Source of the DNA: Gemmatimonadota bacterium | GTDB taxonomy: Bacteria > JBHIER01 > G020348925 | Direction: 5' to 3' | Length of the DNA: 17,432 bases | Assembly (NCBI GenBank): GCA_020348925.1 | Contig: CP070758.1 | Location: 759,869 to 777,300 of the forward strand | Shown: positions 1-6,540 of the stretch, in pieces | How positions within the stretch are numbered: the stretch's first letter is position 1 | Layout of the letters: each line of letters opens with the position of its first letter | The notes under the pieces: generated by a model | Told to the model about the DNA's origin: nothing | The model's input: only the letters and a program-made list of their open reading frames with translations | Database searches by the model: none | Made by a program: the position numbers and the translations under genes

Positions 1-69
1 CGTATGAGGTAGTCCCTCACGTACGGATCTGTGCGGGGGGTGCCGGGCAACCGGCATTCCTACCGCGAC
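1..69 (+). mobile_element. 3' end of a group II intron (domains V and VI)
   Basis: This is the terminal part of a group II ribozyme; the rest lies outside the window. Domain V is visible as the stem 1-4/22-25, a two-base CG bulge at 20-21, and the upper stem 5-9/15-19 with a short loop. Domain VI follows: a GCAA tetraloop at 47-50 closes the stem 41-46/51-56, which continues through G-U and G-C pairs 37-40/57-60. Base A62, unpaired next to T61, is the expected branch-point adenosine, above the basal stem 33-36/63-66. The intron ends in GAC at 69, with A62 seven bases upstream. The domain V/VI sequence closely resembles known bacterial introns. No intron-encoded reverse transcriptase is in the window; it would lie upstream on the plus strand. 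Confidence 0.88.
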
Positions 70-119
70 TCAAATGCCATTTTCGCAAGAGCTATCCATT
101 CGTCAGAATAGTATTTCAT
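70..119 (-). pseudogene. 5' fragment of a small ORF interrupted by the group II intron
   Basis: An ATG at 119-117 on the minus strand opens a frame reading MKYYSDEWIALAKMAFE up to the intron boundary at 69/70. The rest of the frame is replaced by intron sequence in antisense. The peptide looks like a real soluble N-terminus (mixed charged and amphipathic residues), but no Shine-Dalgarno sequence is evident and 17 codons are too few to name a family. If real, it would be a gene truncated by intron insertion, with its remainder beyond the 5' end of the intron, outside this window. This is inference only. Confidence 0.3.
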
Positions 120-447
120 GAATGAATCAGTTTAGAAGATTTAGGATGAGAATGTGACTTATTACTTGGGTGTTACATAGCTTGCAGCTCAGGATGTCAT
201 TCTGATTAGATTGACGATTCTGATCTGAAAACGGTCGTTTTAAGGTGGAAAACAAAGCAGTTTTTTTGGTCTAATACATTTTTAAGGGTTGACCCCAATT
301 GAGACTCATTCCTGCCACGGGAAATTGAATAACGGGTTTCCCACAACAATGAAGAGAATCACAACCAAAGGAATCATGATTTATCAAAATTCATAACAGA
401 TACTACTTACATAAAGGTACCAAATGATACCTTTAGACTGCTCGTAA
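70..447. other. Non-coding stretch between group II intron and cysK
   Basis: I recognise no complete gene here. The first 50 bases hold the start of an interrupted minus-strand ORF (see separate entry). Bases 228-241 form AAAACG-GT-CGTTTT, an inverted repeat with too small a loop for a stable RNA hairpin. Just downstream of cysK, 413-419 and 428-434 pair as a 7-bp stem-loop (AAAGGTA/TACCTTT). It has no T-run on the minus strand, so it is at best a weak transcription end. No tRNA or other RNA gene was seen. Confidence 0.5.
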
Positions 448-1374
448 TTATTCTTCGAATAAATCAGTGCTGAGATACCTTTCTCCCGTATCGGGCAACA
501 CCACGACAACCGTTTTTCCTCTTCTCAGTTCTTTGGCCACCGTAAGTGCCACCCACGCGGCGGCTCCCGAAGAAATACCCACCAACAGTCCTTCCTCCTT
601 TGCCAGTCTTCTCGCTGTAGCAGTGGCATTTTCGCTTGTCACCTGAATAATTCGATCAATCACATCCCTAATGAGAACATCTGGAACAAATCCTGCGCCG
701 ATTCCCTGGATCTTGTGAGGTCCGGGTTTTCCTCCTGAAAGCACAGGGGAATCGGCAGGTTCGACAGCAATGATCCGTATGTTTGGGATTTCTTTCTTCA
801 GAACCTCACCCACACCTGTGACCGTACCCCCTGTGCCGATACCGGAGACGAAGGCATTGATATTGCTTCCGAATTGTTCCAATATCTCCATAGCGGTTGT
901 CCTCCGGTGAACCTCCGGATTGGCAGGATTTTTAAACTGTTGAGGCATAAAATAGTCCTTGTTCTGGGCAAGAATTTTCTCGGCTTTTTTTACTGCGCCG
1001 GACATGCCCTCAGCCCCTGGTGTCAGGACAATTTCCGCACCAAATGCTTTGAGGAGCTTTCTGCGCTCCATACTCATGGTCTCCGGCATAGTCAGGACAA
1101 GTTTATATCCCTTACAGGCTGCTACCATTGCCAATCCAATTCCGGTGTTGCCGCTCGTGGGTTCAACGATAGTTGTCTCCGGGGTCAGAAGGCCGTCCCG
1201 TTCTGCGGCTAAAATCATGCTCAGGCAAATTCGGTCTTTCACACTGCCCTCTGGATTGAAGGATTCGAGTTTTGCCCAAATCTGAGCATCCTCCTCATCT
1301 GTTACTCTGTTCAACTTCACTACCGGCGTAGATCCTATCAGTTCCAGTATGTTATTGGCCGATCGAAGTGCCAT
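448..1374 (-). CDS. cysK: Cysteine synthase (O-acetylserine sulfhydrylase)
   Basis: This PLP enzyme makes L-cysteine from O-acetylserine and sulfide in the cytoplasm. The 308-residue length is usual for CysK. The PLP lysine is K46 in GSVKDR. The substrate loop TSGNTG lies at 73-78, the PLP-phosphate loop GTGGT near 180, and the conserved GIGAGFVP and GISSGAA motifs follow in the C-terminal half. The start is well set: AGGAGG at 1381-1386 sits six bases upstream of the ATG. The gene is last on the minus strand, about 170 bp after the CBS protein, and may have its own promoter in that gap. It could be part of sulfur assimilation alongside the sulfate/molybdate-type permease upstream, but that link is only positional. 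CysM-type specificity cannot be excluded. Confidence 0.95.
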   Translation of the reverse strand: MALRSANNILELIGSTPVVKLNRVTDEEDAQIWAKLESFNPEGSVKDRICLSMILAAERDGLLTPETTIVEPTSGNTGIGLAMVAACKGYKLVLTMPETMSMERRKLLKAFGAEIVLTPGAEGMSGAVKKAEKILAQNKDYFMPQQFKNPANPEVHRRTTAMEILEQFGSNINAFVSGIGTGGTVTGVGEVLKKEIPNIRIIAVEPADSPVLSGGKPGPHKIQGIGAGFVPDVLIRDVIDRIIQVTSENATATARRLAKEEGLLVGISSGAAAWVALTVAKELRRGKTVVVVLPDTGERYLSTDLFEE

Positions 1375-1543
1375 TTTTCTCCTCCTTTTTTATTTTCGTC
1401 AGCTTCACTCCTTTCTCCTGTCTGTGCGATGTATCTCCTATACTAGCCAGAATTTAATATGACGTTCTATATCTGTCCAAATTGTTCTGACGGGCCACAG
1501 TAGTAATATCTTGTCCTGCCAGAATCAACCCTGACCGTGAACC

Positions 1544-1984
1544 TTACGACACATACCCGCCAGTGATATATTTCTCAAGCTGATGGATCGTGAATTGTTG
1601 CTGTGAGATAATTTTTTTGACCACATCGCCTATAGTCAAGATGCCGATAAGCTGGTCATTTTCTAAGATGGGCAAGTGGCGGACATGTTTCGCTGTCATC
1701 AACACCATGCATTCCTCTATCGTCGTCTCCGGGATTACATACAAAACTGTCTGGGTCATAATTTCACTCACAGGTATGTCTTTGGACGATTTCCCTTCCA
1801 ATATTACCTTTCGGGCATAATCGCGCTCCGAAAAAATTCCAACAAGTTTACCTTCCTTTATAACGAGTAATCCTCCAATATCCTTGTCAGCCATCATCTG
1901 TAAGGCTTCATATACACGCGTCTCTGGTGTTACAGACCAGATCTCACTGGACTTGGATTCCAAGACTTGTTTGACGGTTGACAT
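1544..1984 (-). CDS. CBS-domain pair protein
   Basis: This 146-residue soluble protein consists almost wholly of two CBS domains (roughly residues 8-62 and 75-130), the pair that forms a Bateman module binding adenine nucleotides. Visible motifs are GLLVIKEGKLVGIFSERDYARK in the first repeat (described here by its pattern) and RHLPILENDQLIGILTIGDV in the second, ending in a short helix containing YITGG. There is no fused catalytic, transporter or DNA-binding domain, so it probably acts as a free-standing energy or ligand sensor. An AGGAGG-type site lies about 11 bases before the ATG. It begins 75 bp after the MOT1-family permease and could be cotranscribed with it. The partner is unknown. Confidence 0.9.
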   Translation of the reverse strand: MSTVKQVLESKSSEIWSVTPETRVYEALQMMADKDIGGLLVIKEGKLVGIFSERDYARKVILEGKSSKDIPVSEIMTQTVLYVIPETTIEECMVLMTAKHVRHLPILENDQLIGILTIGDVVKKIISQQQFTIHQLEKYITGGYVS

Positions 1985-2059
1985 AATGTTCTGTTCCTCC
2001 TTTCTTCTTTATTTTGATACCCTCATCTTTTGCTAAAGAGGCTTTCAAAATATCAGACT

Positions 2060-3301
2060 TTAGTATCTGGGCGACTCGCAAGTATTAGTCGTCTCTTCGA
2101 TAGGGGAAAGAGTGACACCAGCGCGATCTCTTTTCTGCGACCATAACCATCTATGCCGAAGCCATCGAACAGATTTTTCCAGAAAAATTCCGACCAGAAC
2201 CCCAAATGTCATATTCCGAGTGAGTAATGAGATAAGTGCCACGACCAACATCGGCAGATACGCCTCTACTTCATGTTGGTCTCTCCCCAGTTTTACCATC
2301 GCCAAGGCATTGAAGAGAAGTAAGGTTCCTAGCAATGGTATGGGAATCAGGAATATGATGGTGTCAAGATAATGAACAAGCCCCACAAAGAGGAAGCCAA
2401 TCCCAAGTATCATAGTCGTTCCACCAGTACGGCCTCCAAATTTGTAATGAGCTCCAATTCCACCTGAGCCATGACAGATTGGAAAACCGCCAAGAAGACC
2501 CATACAGACATTGCTAATTCCAATAGAAGTAGCTAACCGTTTCGTAGTGACTTTCTGTGCTCGATTTTTAAAGAAGAGATGGGCAGCATCGTTGGCCGCA
2601 AACACAGCGTTTCCCAGAGTCAGTGGTAGTTGTGGTATTACGAGCAATATTAGAGCTGAACCCAGGAGATTCAAGCGAGGAAGGGTAATATTCAAGGTAT
2701 GATTACTGTGAGACAATTCTGAAATCGACGGCAAATAGAGAAGGCTGAATATCAAACCCAGTACCATGAGCACCAATGAACAGGGAAAACGTTTCCATCT
2801 CCATTGCGTCCCCGTCACAAAAACGGTTGAAACCACAACCACTCCAAGGCTAAGCTCAGTACTCGTGACAAATTCATTTAGAAAAAGTTTAGAAGTTGTT
2901 ATCATTTCCAGCGCTTTCCTCGCCAGTAACAAGCCTATTCCTACTTGCACACCACGTATAATGGGTATAGTAAATAGCTTCTGTAAAAAGTGTAAGCCTT
3001 TCATATGAGTTAGGGCTAAGAGTATGATCCCATAAATCAATGCAGCAGTAAAGACAATGTCCATATTGAGACCAGAGGCAATCGTAATTACAGCCATTAC
3101 CTTTAGGGGTTGAACTGAGATGGGTACTTTATAGTACCAGCCAGTGAATATATAAACCAAACCCCATAGGGAGAAAATGCCGAATGACGAGAACCGATTG
3201 CAGGTAATCAGGACGAAGGCCAACGGTAATGCAATACCCAAGTCACCCAAGGCACCAGCGAACTCACCCCAACCAAAGCTATTTTTTAATTTTGTTGACA
3301 T
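2060..3301 (-). CDS. MOT1-family molybdate/sulfate permease
   Basis: A 413-residue inner-membrane protein with about ten to twelve hydrophobic segments. It carries both signatures of the MOT1 branch of SulP-like transporters. Near the N-terminus is GALGDLGIALPL followed by VPISVQPLK. In the second half is PLTLGNAVFAAND, then GGFPICHGSGGIGAHY and FGGRTGGT. Plant and algal MOT1 proteins import molybdate with high affinity; bacterial members are mostly annotated as putative sulfate/molybdate transporters. Here it sits after modE-like, moeA and mobB, so molybdate uptake is the natural reading. No modABC transporter is in the window. The ATG has no clear Shine-Dalgarno sequence, and a dyad lies about 30-50 bp upstream (separate entry). 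Oxyanion specificity is inferred from context. Confidence 0.85.
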   Translation of the reverse strand: MSTKLKNSFGWGEFAGALGDLGIALPLAFVLITCNRFSSFGIFSLWGLVYIFTGWYYKVPISVQPLKVMAVITIASGLNMDIVFTAALIYGIILLALTHMKGLHFLQKLFTIPIIRGVQVGIGLLLARKALEMITTSKLFLNEFVTSTELSLGVVVVSTVFVTGTQWRWKRFPCSLVLMVLGLIFSLLYLPSISELSHSNHTLNITLPRLNLLGSALILLVIPQLPLTLGNAVFAANDAAHLFFKNRAQKVTTKRLATSIGISNVCMGLLGGFPICHGSGGIGAHYKFGGRTGGTTMILGIGFLFVGLVHYLDTIIFLIPIPLLGTLLLFNALAMVKLGRDQHEVEAYLPMLVVALISLLTRNMTFGVLVGIFLEKSVRWLRHRWLWSQKRDRAGVTLSPIEETTNTCESPRY

Positions 3302-3332
3302 ACGTCGTTCATATTTTGCTGATTTTTATTTC

Positions 3333-3351
3333 GCTATAGTAATCAGATAGC
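3333..3351. promoter_or_regulatory. Inverted repeat upstream of the MOT1-family permease
   Basis: GCTAT at 3333-3337 and ATAGC at 3347-3351 form a perfect dyad with a 9-bp centre, 32 bp upstream of the permease start. It loosely recalls ModE-type operators, which are AT-rich dyads with TATA-rich half sites; a ModE-like gene is encoded 2 kb upstream. Binding by that protein is only a guess. Confidence 0.3.
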
Positions 3352-3545
3352 ATAAATAAATCTTAGATCAATCTACTACTTTTGATCCTCCAAGTCCCAC
3401 ATGAGCGTCGAAAAGGCCCCGCATGGTTACATACAGTCTCCGAAAGGAATGAATCCAGCACTATTCCTTCCACTTCTTCCAGATTTTTTCTGAATTTGTG
3501 TTAAAGAAAGCAATTCATCACGTATCAAACATTTCAATACCCTTT

Positions 3546-4052
3546 CTATGGATAGTTGGCTAAAAACTGTTCCTCGATAAAACCCACAAGGCCATTAATA
3601 TTATCAAAATCAAACTGAGGAACATCGATCTCAAGTCGTGAATCACAAACCAAGGCGATTCTTTCACTCTTATTAATATCCAAGGGCTTTGCGTGAACGT
3701 CTGATCGAAAGCACTCTATTTTTGGCTTGTTTTGAGCCTTATATCCTTCTGTTATAACAATATCTACATCTTGAAAAAAATTTTTCACCATCTTGTCTAA
3801 AGGAAGCGAATTCCTTAGTTTTTTAATGAGAGCCAATTTTTTAGACGATGCGATAACCACCGTTTCACTTCCCGCCTGATAGTGTCGATATGTATCCTTC
3901 CCTTCATAATCAATCTCAAATCCATGAACATCATGTTTAATCGTCCCTACTCGGTAGCCCCGCTTCTTGAGTTCACTGACTATTTTTTCAATCAGCGTTG
4001 TCTTCCCGCTGTTCTTCTTACCGACGATGGAAACAACTGGAATTCTCATCAT
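3546..4052 (-). CDS. mobB: Molybdopterin-guanine dinucleotide biosynthesis protein MobB
   Basis: A cytoplasmic P-loop GTP-binding protein of 168 residues, the usual size. The Walker A motif GKKNSGKT lies at residues 11-18. Typical MobB features follow: RGYRVGTIKHDVHGFEID near residues 31-48 and ITEGYKAQNKPKIE near 100-113, where the second matches the conserved TEGYK segment. MobB assists MobA in attaching GMP to molybdopterin to make the bis-MGD cofactor used by DMSO-reductase-family enzymes such as the one encoded upstream. Its ATG overlaps the moeA stop as ATGA, and a second in-frame ATG follows at once, so translational coupling to moeA is likely. MobA itself is not in the window and must be encoded elsewhere. 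Confidence 0.93.
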   Translation of the reverse strand: MMRIPVVSIVGKKNSGKTTLIEKIVSELKKRGYRVGTIKHDVHGFEIDYEGKDTYRHYQAGSETVVIASSKKLALIKKLRNSLPLDKMVKNFFQDVDIVITEGYKAQNKPKIECFRSDVHAKPLDINKSERIALVCDSRLEIDVPQFDFDNINGLVGFIEEQFLANYP

Positions 4053-5272
4053 TCAAGCACCTCGTTTAGAATCTGGATTTTGACGTTTGAGTCTTTCTCA
4101 ACAAAACTGAGATTTTCAGGCAAAACAATAAGACTATTTGCCTGGCTCATTGACCGTAAAATACCCGACCCCTGAGGACCGCTTGGTGATGTATAATAAA
4201 CTCCGTTATTCACTATAGTCTTAGCTCTGATAAAATGGACTCTTCCTGGATTGATTCGAATATCTTCCATTACAATAGCATTGACAAGAGGTTGTAATCG
4301 GTGTTTTCTTCCGGACATTTTGAAAATTGCTGGTTTGACGAACTGTTCAAAAGAAACCATAGATGAAACAGGATTACCTGGAAGCCCGAAGACGGGTTTC
4401 CCTTTTATGAGTCCAAACGCAAGAGGCTTACCCGGTTTCATGGCCACTTTCCAAAATTTCATCCTTGTTCCAAGTTCGGCCAAGATGTCCTTTACGAGGT
4501 CATAAGCCCCGACTGAAATACCACCTGAAACCAGGATCATATCAGCCATCAATCCAGACAGTAATTTTTCTTTAATGACTTTCGCTTCATCACACGCAAT
4601 ACCTAAATCGATTGGTATTCCCCCGCACTTGAGAATTTGAGTATACAGTATACTGCTGTTGCTATTCCTGATTTTTCCAGGTCTTAACTTATGATCTGGG
4701 TCGACTAATTCATCTCCAGTAGCTAATATGGCCACCTGCGGCATCTTGTTTACCTGCACCCATTTCTTTCCCAGAGAGGCAAGAAGTCCTATTTCGGCCG
4801 GCCTGATCAACACACCTTTCTTAATAACCAGATCACCTTCTCCGATATTTTCTCCGGTCTTTCGGATGTTCGTCCCTTTCCTGATCTCTTTGAGTATTTC
4901 AACCTTACGACCATTGATGTTTGTATTTTCGACCATTATTACGGCATCTGCGCCGCAAGGGATTGGTGCCCCGGTCATTATTCTTATTGCCTGTCCCCTT
5001 GCCAAATTCTTTGTGGCGACATATCCTGCCGGTACATCTTCTATCACATCAAGTTCCACCTTAAGTCCTGAGGGGGATTTTTTTGTATCTGATGCAAGAA
5101 GAGCATAACCGTCCATAGCAGAATTGTCGAAAGGTGGAACATTTGATTGAGCATAAATATCCTCCGCTAATACCCTATCAAGTGAGAATAGGACCTTCAC
5201 TTTTTCTGAGCCTATTTCTTTAACGTTTCTAAGAACAATATGTAAAGCGTCTTTTTTCGAAATCATTGACAT
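4049..5272 (-). CDS. moeA: Molybdopterin molybdotransferase MoeA
   Basis: MoeA inserts molybdate into adenylylated molybdopterin, the step that creates active molybdenum cofactor. The 407-residue protein has all the expected parts: the N-terminal PPFDNSAMDGYA motif (46-57), GAPIPCGADAVI near residue 100, TGDELV and SGGISVGAYD in the central MoCF-binding domain, KPGKPLAFG and GLPGNPVSS after it, and a C-terminal MoeA_C beta domain. GGGG stands about five bases before the ATG. It precedes mobB with a 4-bp overlap and follows the ModE-like gene by 92 bp, a gap that holds a perfect hairpin. Position next to the Mo enzyme suggests a supply role for it. Other MoeA paralogues in the genome cannot be judged from here. 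Confidence 0.96.
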   Translation of the reverse strand: MSMISKKDALHIVLRNVKEIGSEKVKVLFSLDRVLAEDIYAQSNVPPFDNSAMDGYALLASDTKKSPSGLKVELDVIEDVPAGYVATKNLARGQAIRIMTGAPIPCGADAVIMVENTNINGRKVEILKEIRKGTNIRKTGENIGEGDLVIKKGVLIRPAEIGLLASLGKKWVQVNKMPQVAILATGDELVDPDHKLRPGKIRNSNSSILYTQILKCGGIPIDLGIACDEAKVIKEKLLSGLMADMILVSGGISVGAYDLVKDILAELGTRMKFWKVAMKPGKPLAFGLIKGKPVFGLPGNPVSSMVSFEQFVKPAIFKMSGRKHRLQPLVNAIVMEDIRINPGRVHFIRAKTIVNNGVYYTSPSGPQGSGILRSMSQANSLIVLPENLSFVEKDSNVKIQILNEVLE

Positions 5273-5303
5273 ATTTACCCCTTAAACAATTTGTGGTTTA
5301 TAT

Positions 5304-5326
5304 CGATGGGCAATATCTGCCCATCG
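5304..5326 (-). promoter_or_regulatory. Perfect stem-loop in the moeA leader
   Basis: CGATGGGC (5304-5311) and its exact complement GCCCATCG (5319-5326) form an 8-bp stem with a 7-base loop, 32 bases upstream of the moeA ATG. On the minus strand it is not followed by a T-run, so it is not a classical terminator. It may be an operator dyad, an mRNA-stability or processing hairpin, or a leader element. It is far smaller than the molybdenum-cofactor riboswitch, and I see no support for that RNA here. Confidence 0.55.
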
Positions 5327-5364
5327 CTCGGTAAAAAATGTAGGGCGATAACAAATCCTTTTAT

Positions 5365-5697
5365 TTACTCACAAAATATCTTTTGAAACTTTTGATCGAT
5401 AGCGTTGTGTATTCCCTTCTCGAGTGCCCTGTAATTCTGAATAAGTTCCATTGCCTGCTTGCTAAGTTCGGCGCCACCACCACCCTCTCCGCCGATGGTC
5501 CGATACACGAGCGGTACATCTAACCTCATTTCCATCAATTTGATGTAACTTCTCGCACGGCGGTAAGAAATGCCTGTCTTGGCAGCAGCTTCTTTAATTG
5601 AACCCAATTTACCAATAGCTTCCAACAATTGAGCTCTTCCGCTTCCAAAAACTGTTTGACCATTCTTTTCCAGCCAAATTTTCGATTTTACCTTCAT
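5365..5697 (-). CDS. ModE-like winged-helix regulator without molybdate-binding domain
   Basis: A 110-residue DNA-binding protein matching the N-terminal half of ModE. The pattern runs KIWLEKNGQTVFGSGRAQLL, then a helix-turn-helix around GSIKEAAAKTGISYRRAR (residues 33-50), then the glycine-rich wing GGEGGGGAEL and a terminal helix for dimerisation. Full ModE has C-terminal Mop/TOBE domains that bind molybdate; these are absent, so metal sensing must occur by another route or not at all. The ATG at 5697 was chosen because it fits the family N-terminus; an in-frame TTG at 5712 would add five residues. Neither has a strong ribosome site. Neighbours on both sides (TorD chaperone, MoeA) point to regulation of molybdoenzyme or Mo-cofactor genes. 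Confidence 0.88.
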   Translation of the reverse strand: MKVKSKIWLEKNGQTVFGSGRAQLLEAIGKLGSIKEAAAKTGISYRRARSYIKLMEMRLDVPLVYRTIGGEGGGGAELSKQAMELIQNYRALEKGIHNAIDQKFQKIFCE

Positions 5698-5795
5698 AAT
5701 TACAACGGACAATCTTTTTTCTTTCAGAATTAGACATACTGAAATTTTAAAAGCACCGTGGCATAAGCCTCTTGCATGTAATTATGTTACTATCG

Positions 5796-6404
5796 CTAGC
5801 TCTCGGATAGCCTTTTCAGATCTTTTTTTATAAAAGATCGTGTGAGACGAGCTAAATGTTTATAAAACTCAGTCTCGGCATTTGCCTCTACAGTGTCAGT
5901 AAATTCTAACACCCAAATAGCCAAATGATTTTCCAAGAAATCTTTCTGTTTTCTAAGATAACGGGTTGTATTGATAGAATCGGAATTCAAAGCCGCTTCG
6001 ATTTCTTTGGAAATGAGAAAGCACATGAACTCTAATTCAATAGCGATATGGTCGGGTGCTTCCTTGAGATCAACCCGTAATCCCTCCTCAGCATATGTGT
6101 ACCATATATCCATTGTTGAGTCACCCATCACTCTTCTCGCATTTTCCAGATAAACAGATCCGTAAGGCGGAGCAAGAAGTTTGTAGGGTCCCAAAAATAG
6201 CTTCGCATAGTCGATTTTAAGTGACTCAACGTTGTTTGTTGTAGGAGAGTTTTTTGAAATTTCAGAATATAAACTCCCTCTCGATGTATCTGATTCCCTG
6301 AGTGTATTGAGTAATCCCTCATCTGGCGAGTAATAGCATTCCGATAGGAGTTTATAAGTATCTCTTCTATGTTCTTCCCGAGATAAGAATTCTTTGCTTT
6401 CCAT
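5796..6404 (-). CDS. TorD/DmsD-family chaperone for the molybdoenzyme (ArrD-like)
   Basis: A 202-residue, all-helical cytoplasmic protein of the TorD family. These chaperones hold the catalytic subunit, shield its twin-arginine signal and allow cofactor insertion before export. Family marks are DYAKLFLGPYKLLAPPYGSVYL in the middle (paraphrased: the D-Y..LF.GP....PPYGS pattern, near residues 64-86) and EAPDHIAIELEFM (about 115-127). AGAGG lies about nine bases before the ATG. It follows the catalytic subunit by 136 bp on the same strand, and that subunit has a twin-arginine signal, so the client is almost certainly that enzyme. In arsenate-respiring operons the equivalent gene is called arrD. 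Confidence 0.9.
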   Translation of the reverse strand: MESKEFLSREEHRRDTYKLLSECYYSPDEGLLNTLRESDTSRGSLYSEISKNSPTTNNVESLKIDYAKLFLGPYKLLAPPYGSVYLENARRVMGDSTMDIWYTYAEEGLRVDLKEAPDHIAIELEFMCFLISKEIEAALNSDSINTTRYLRKQKDFLENHLAIWVLEFTDTVEANAETEFYKHLARLTRSFIKKDLKRLSES

Positions 6405-6421
6405 GTGTTTCGACCTCTACA

Positions 6422-6497
6422 TACGTTCCCATATGACGTGTGAAGTAAAGATGCGCCATACACTCACTCTTTTTCAATGGTACGTTTTTATGACGTG
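6422..6497. repeat. Two direct repeats between arrA-like and torD-like genes
   Basis: The pattern TACGT-N5-TATGACGTG occurs at 6422-6440 and TACGT-N3-TATGACGTG at 6481-6497, in the same orientation, 57-59 bp apart. Both lie in the 136-bp gap in front of the chaperone gene. They could be paired protein-binding sites or chance similarity; a related TATGACGT also occurs near 1458 in the gap before cysK. Confidence 0.35.
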
Positions 6498-6540
6498 AAC
6501 TCCCAGGTATATTTAGAAACGCAACAATTTTTGAAGCTTT

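Noticed and set aside
413-434. Hairpin after cysK as a rho-independent terminator
   Set aside because: The 7-bp stem is AT-rich and has no T-run on the minus strand.
3302-3545. Possible gene remnant in the gap between mobB and the permease
   Set aside because: One minus-strand frame of roughly 45 codons reads well in part, but it lacks a convincing start and I recognise no family.
5273-5364. Molybdenum-cofactor riboswitch upstream of moeA
   Set aside because: The gap is only 92 bp with a single simple hairpin; the known Moco RNA is larger and multi-stemmed.
6128-6463. 111-codon minus-strand frame overlapping the TorD-type gene
   Set aside because: It overlaps the well-supported chaperone in another frame and has no recognisable domain.
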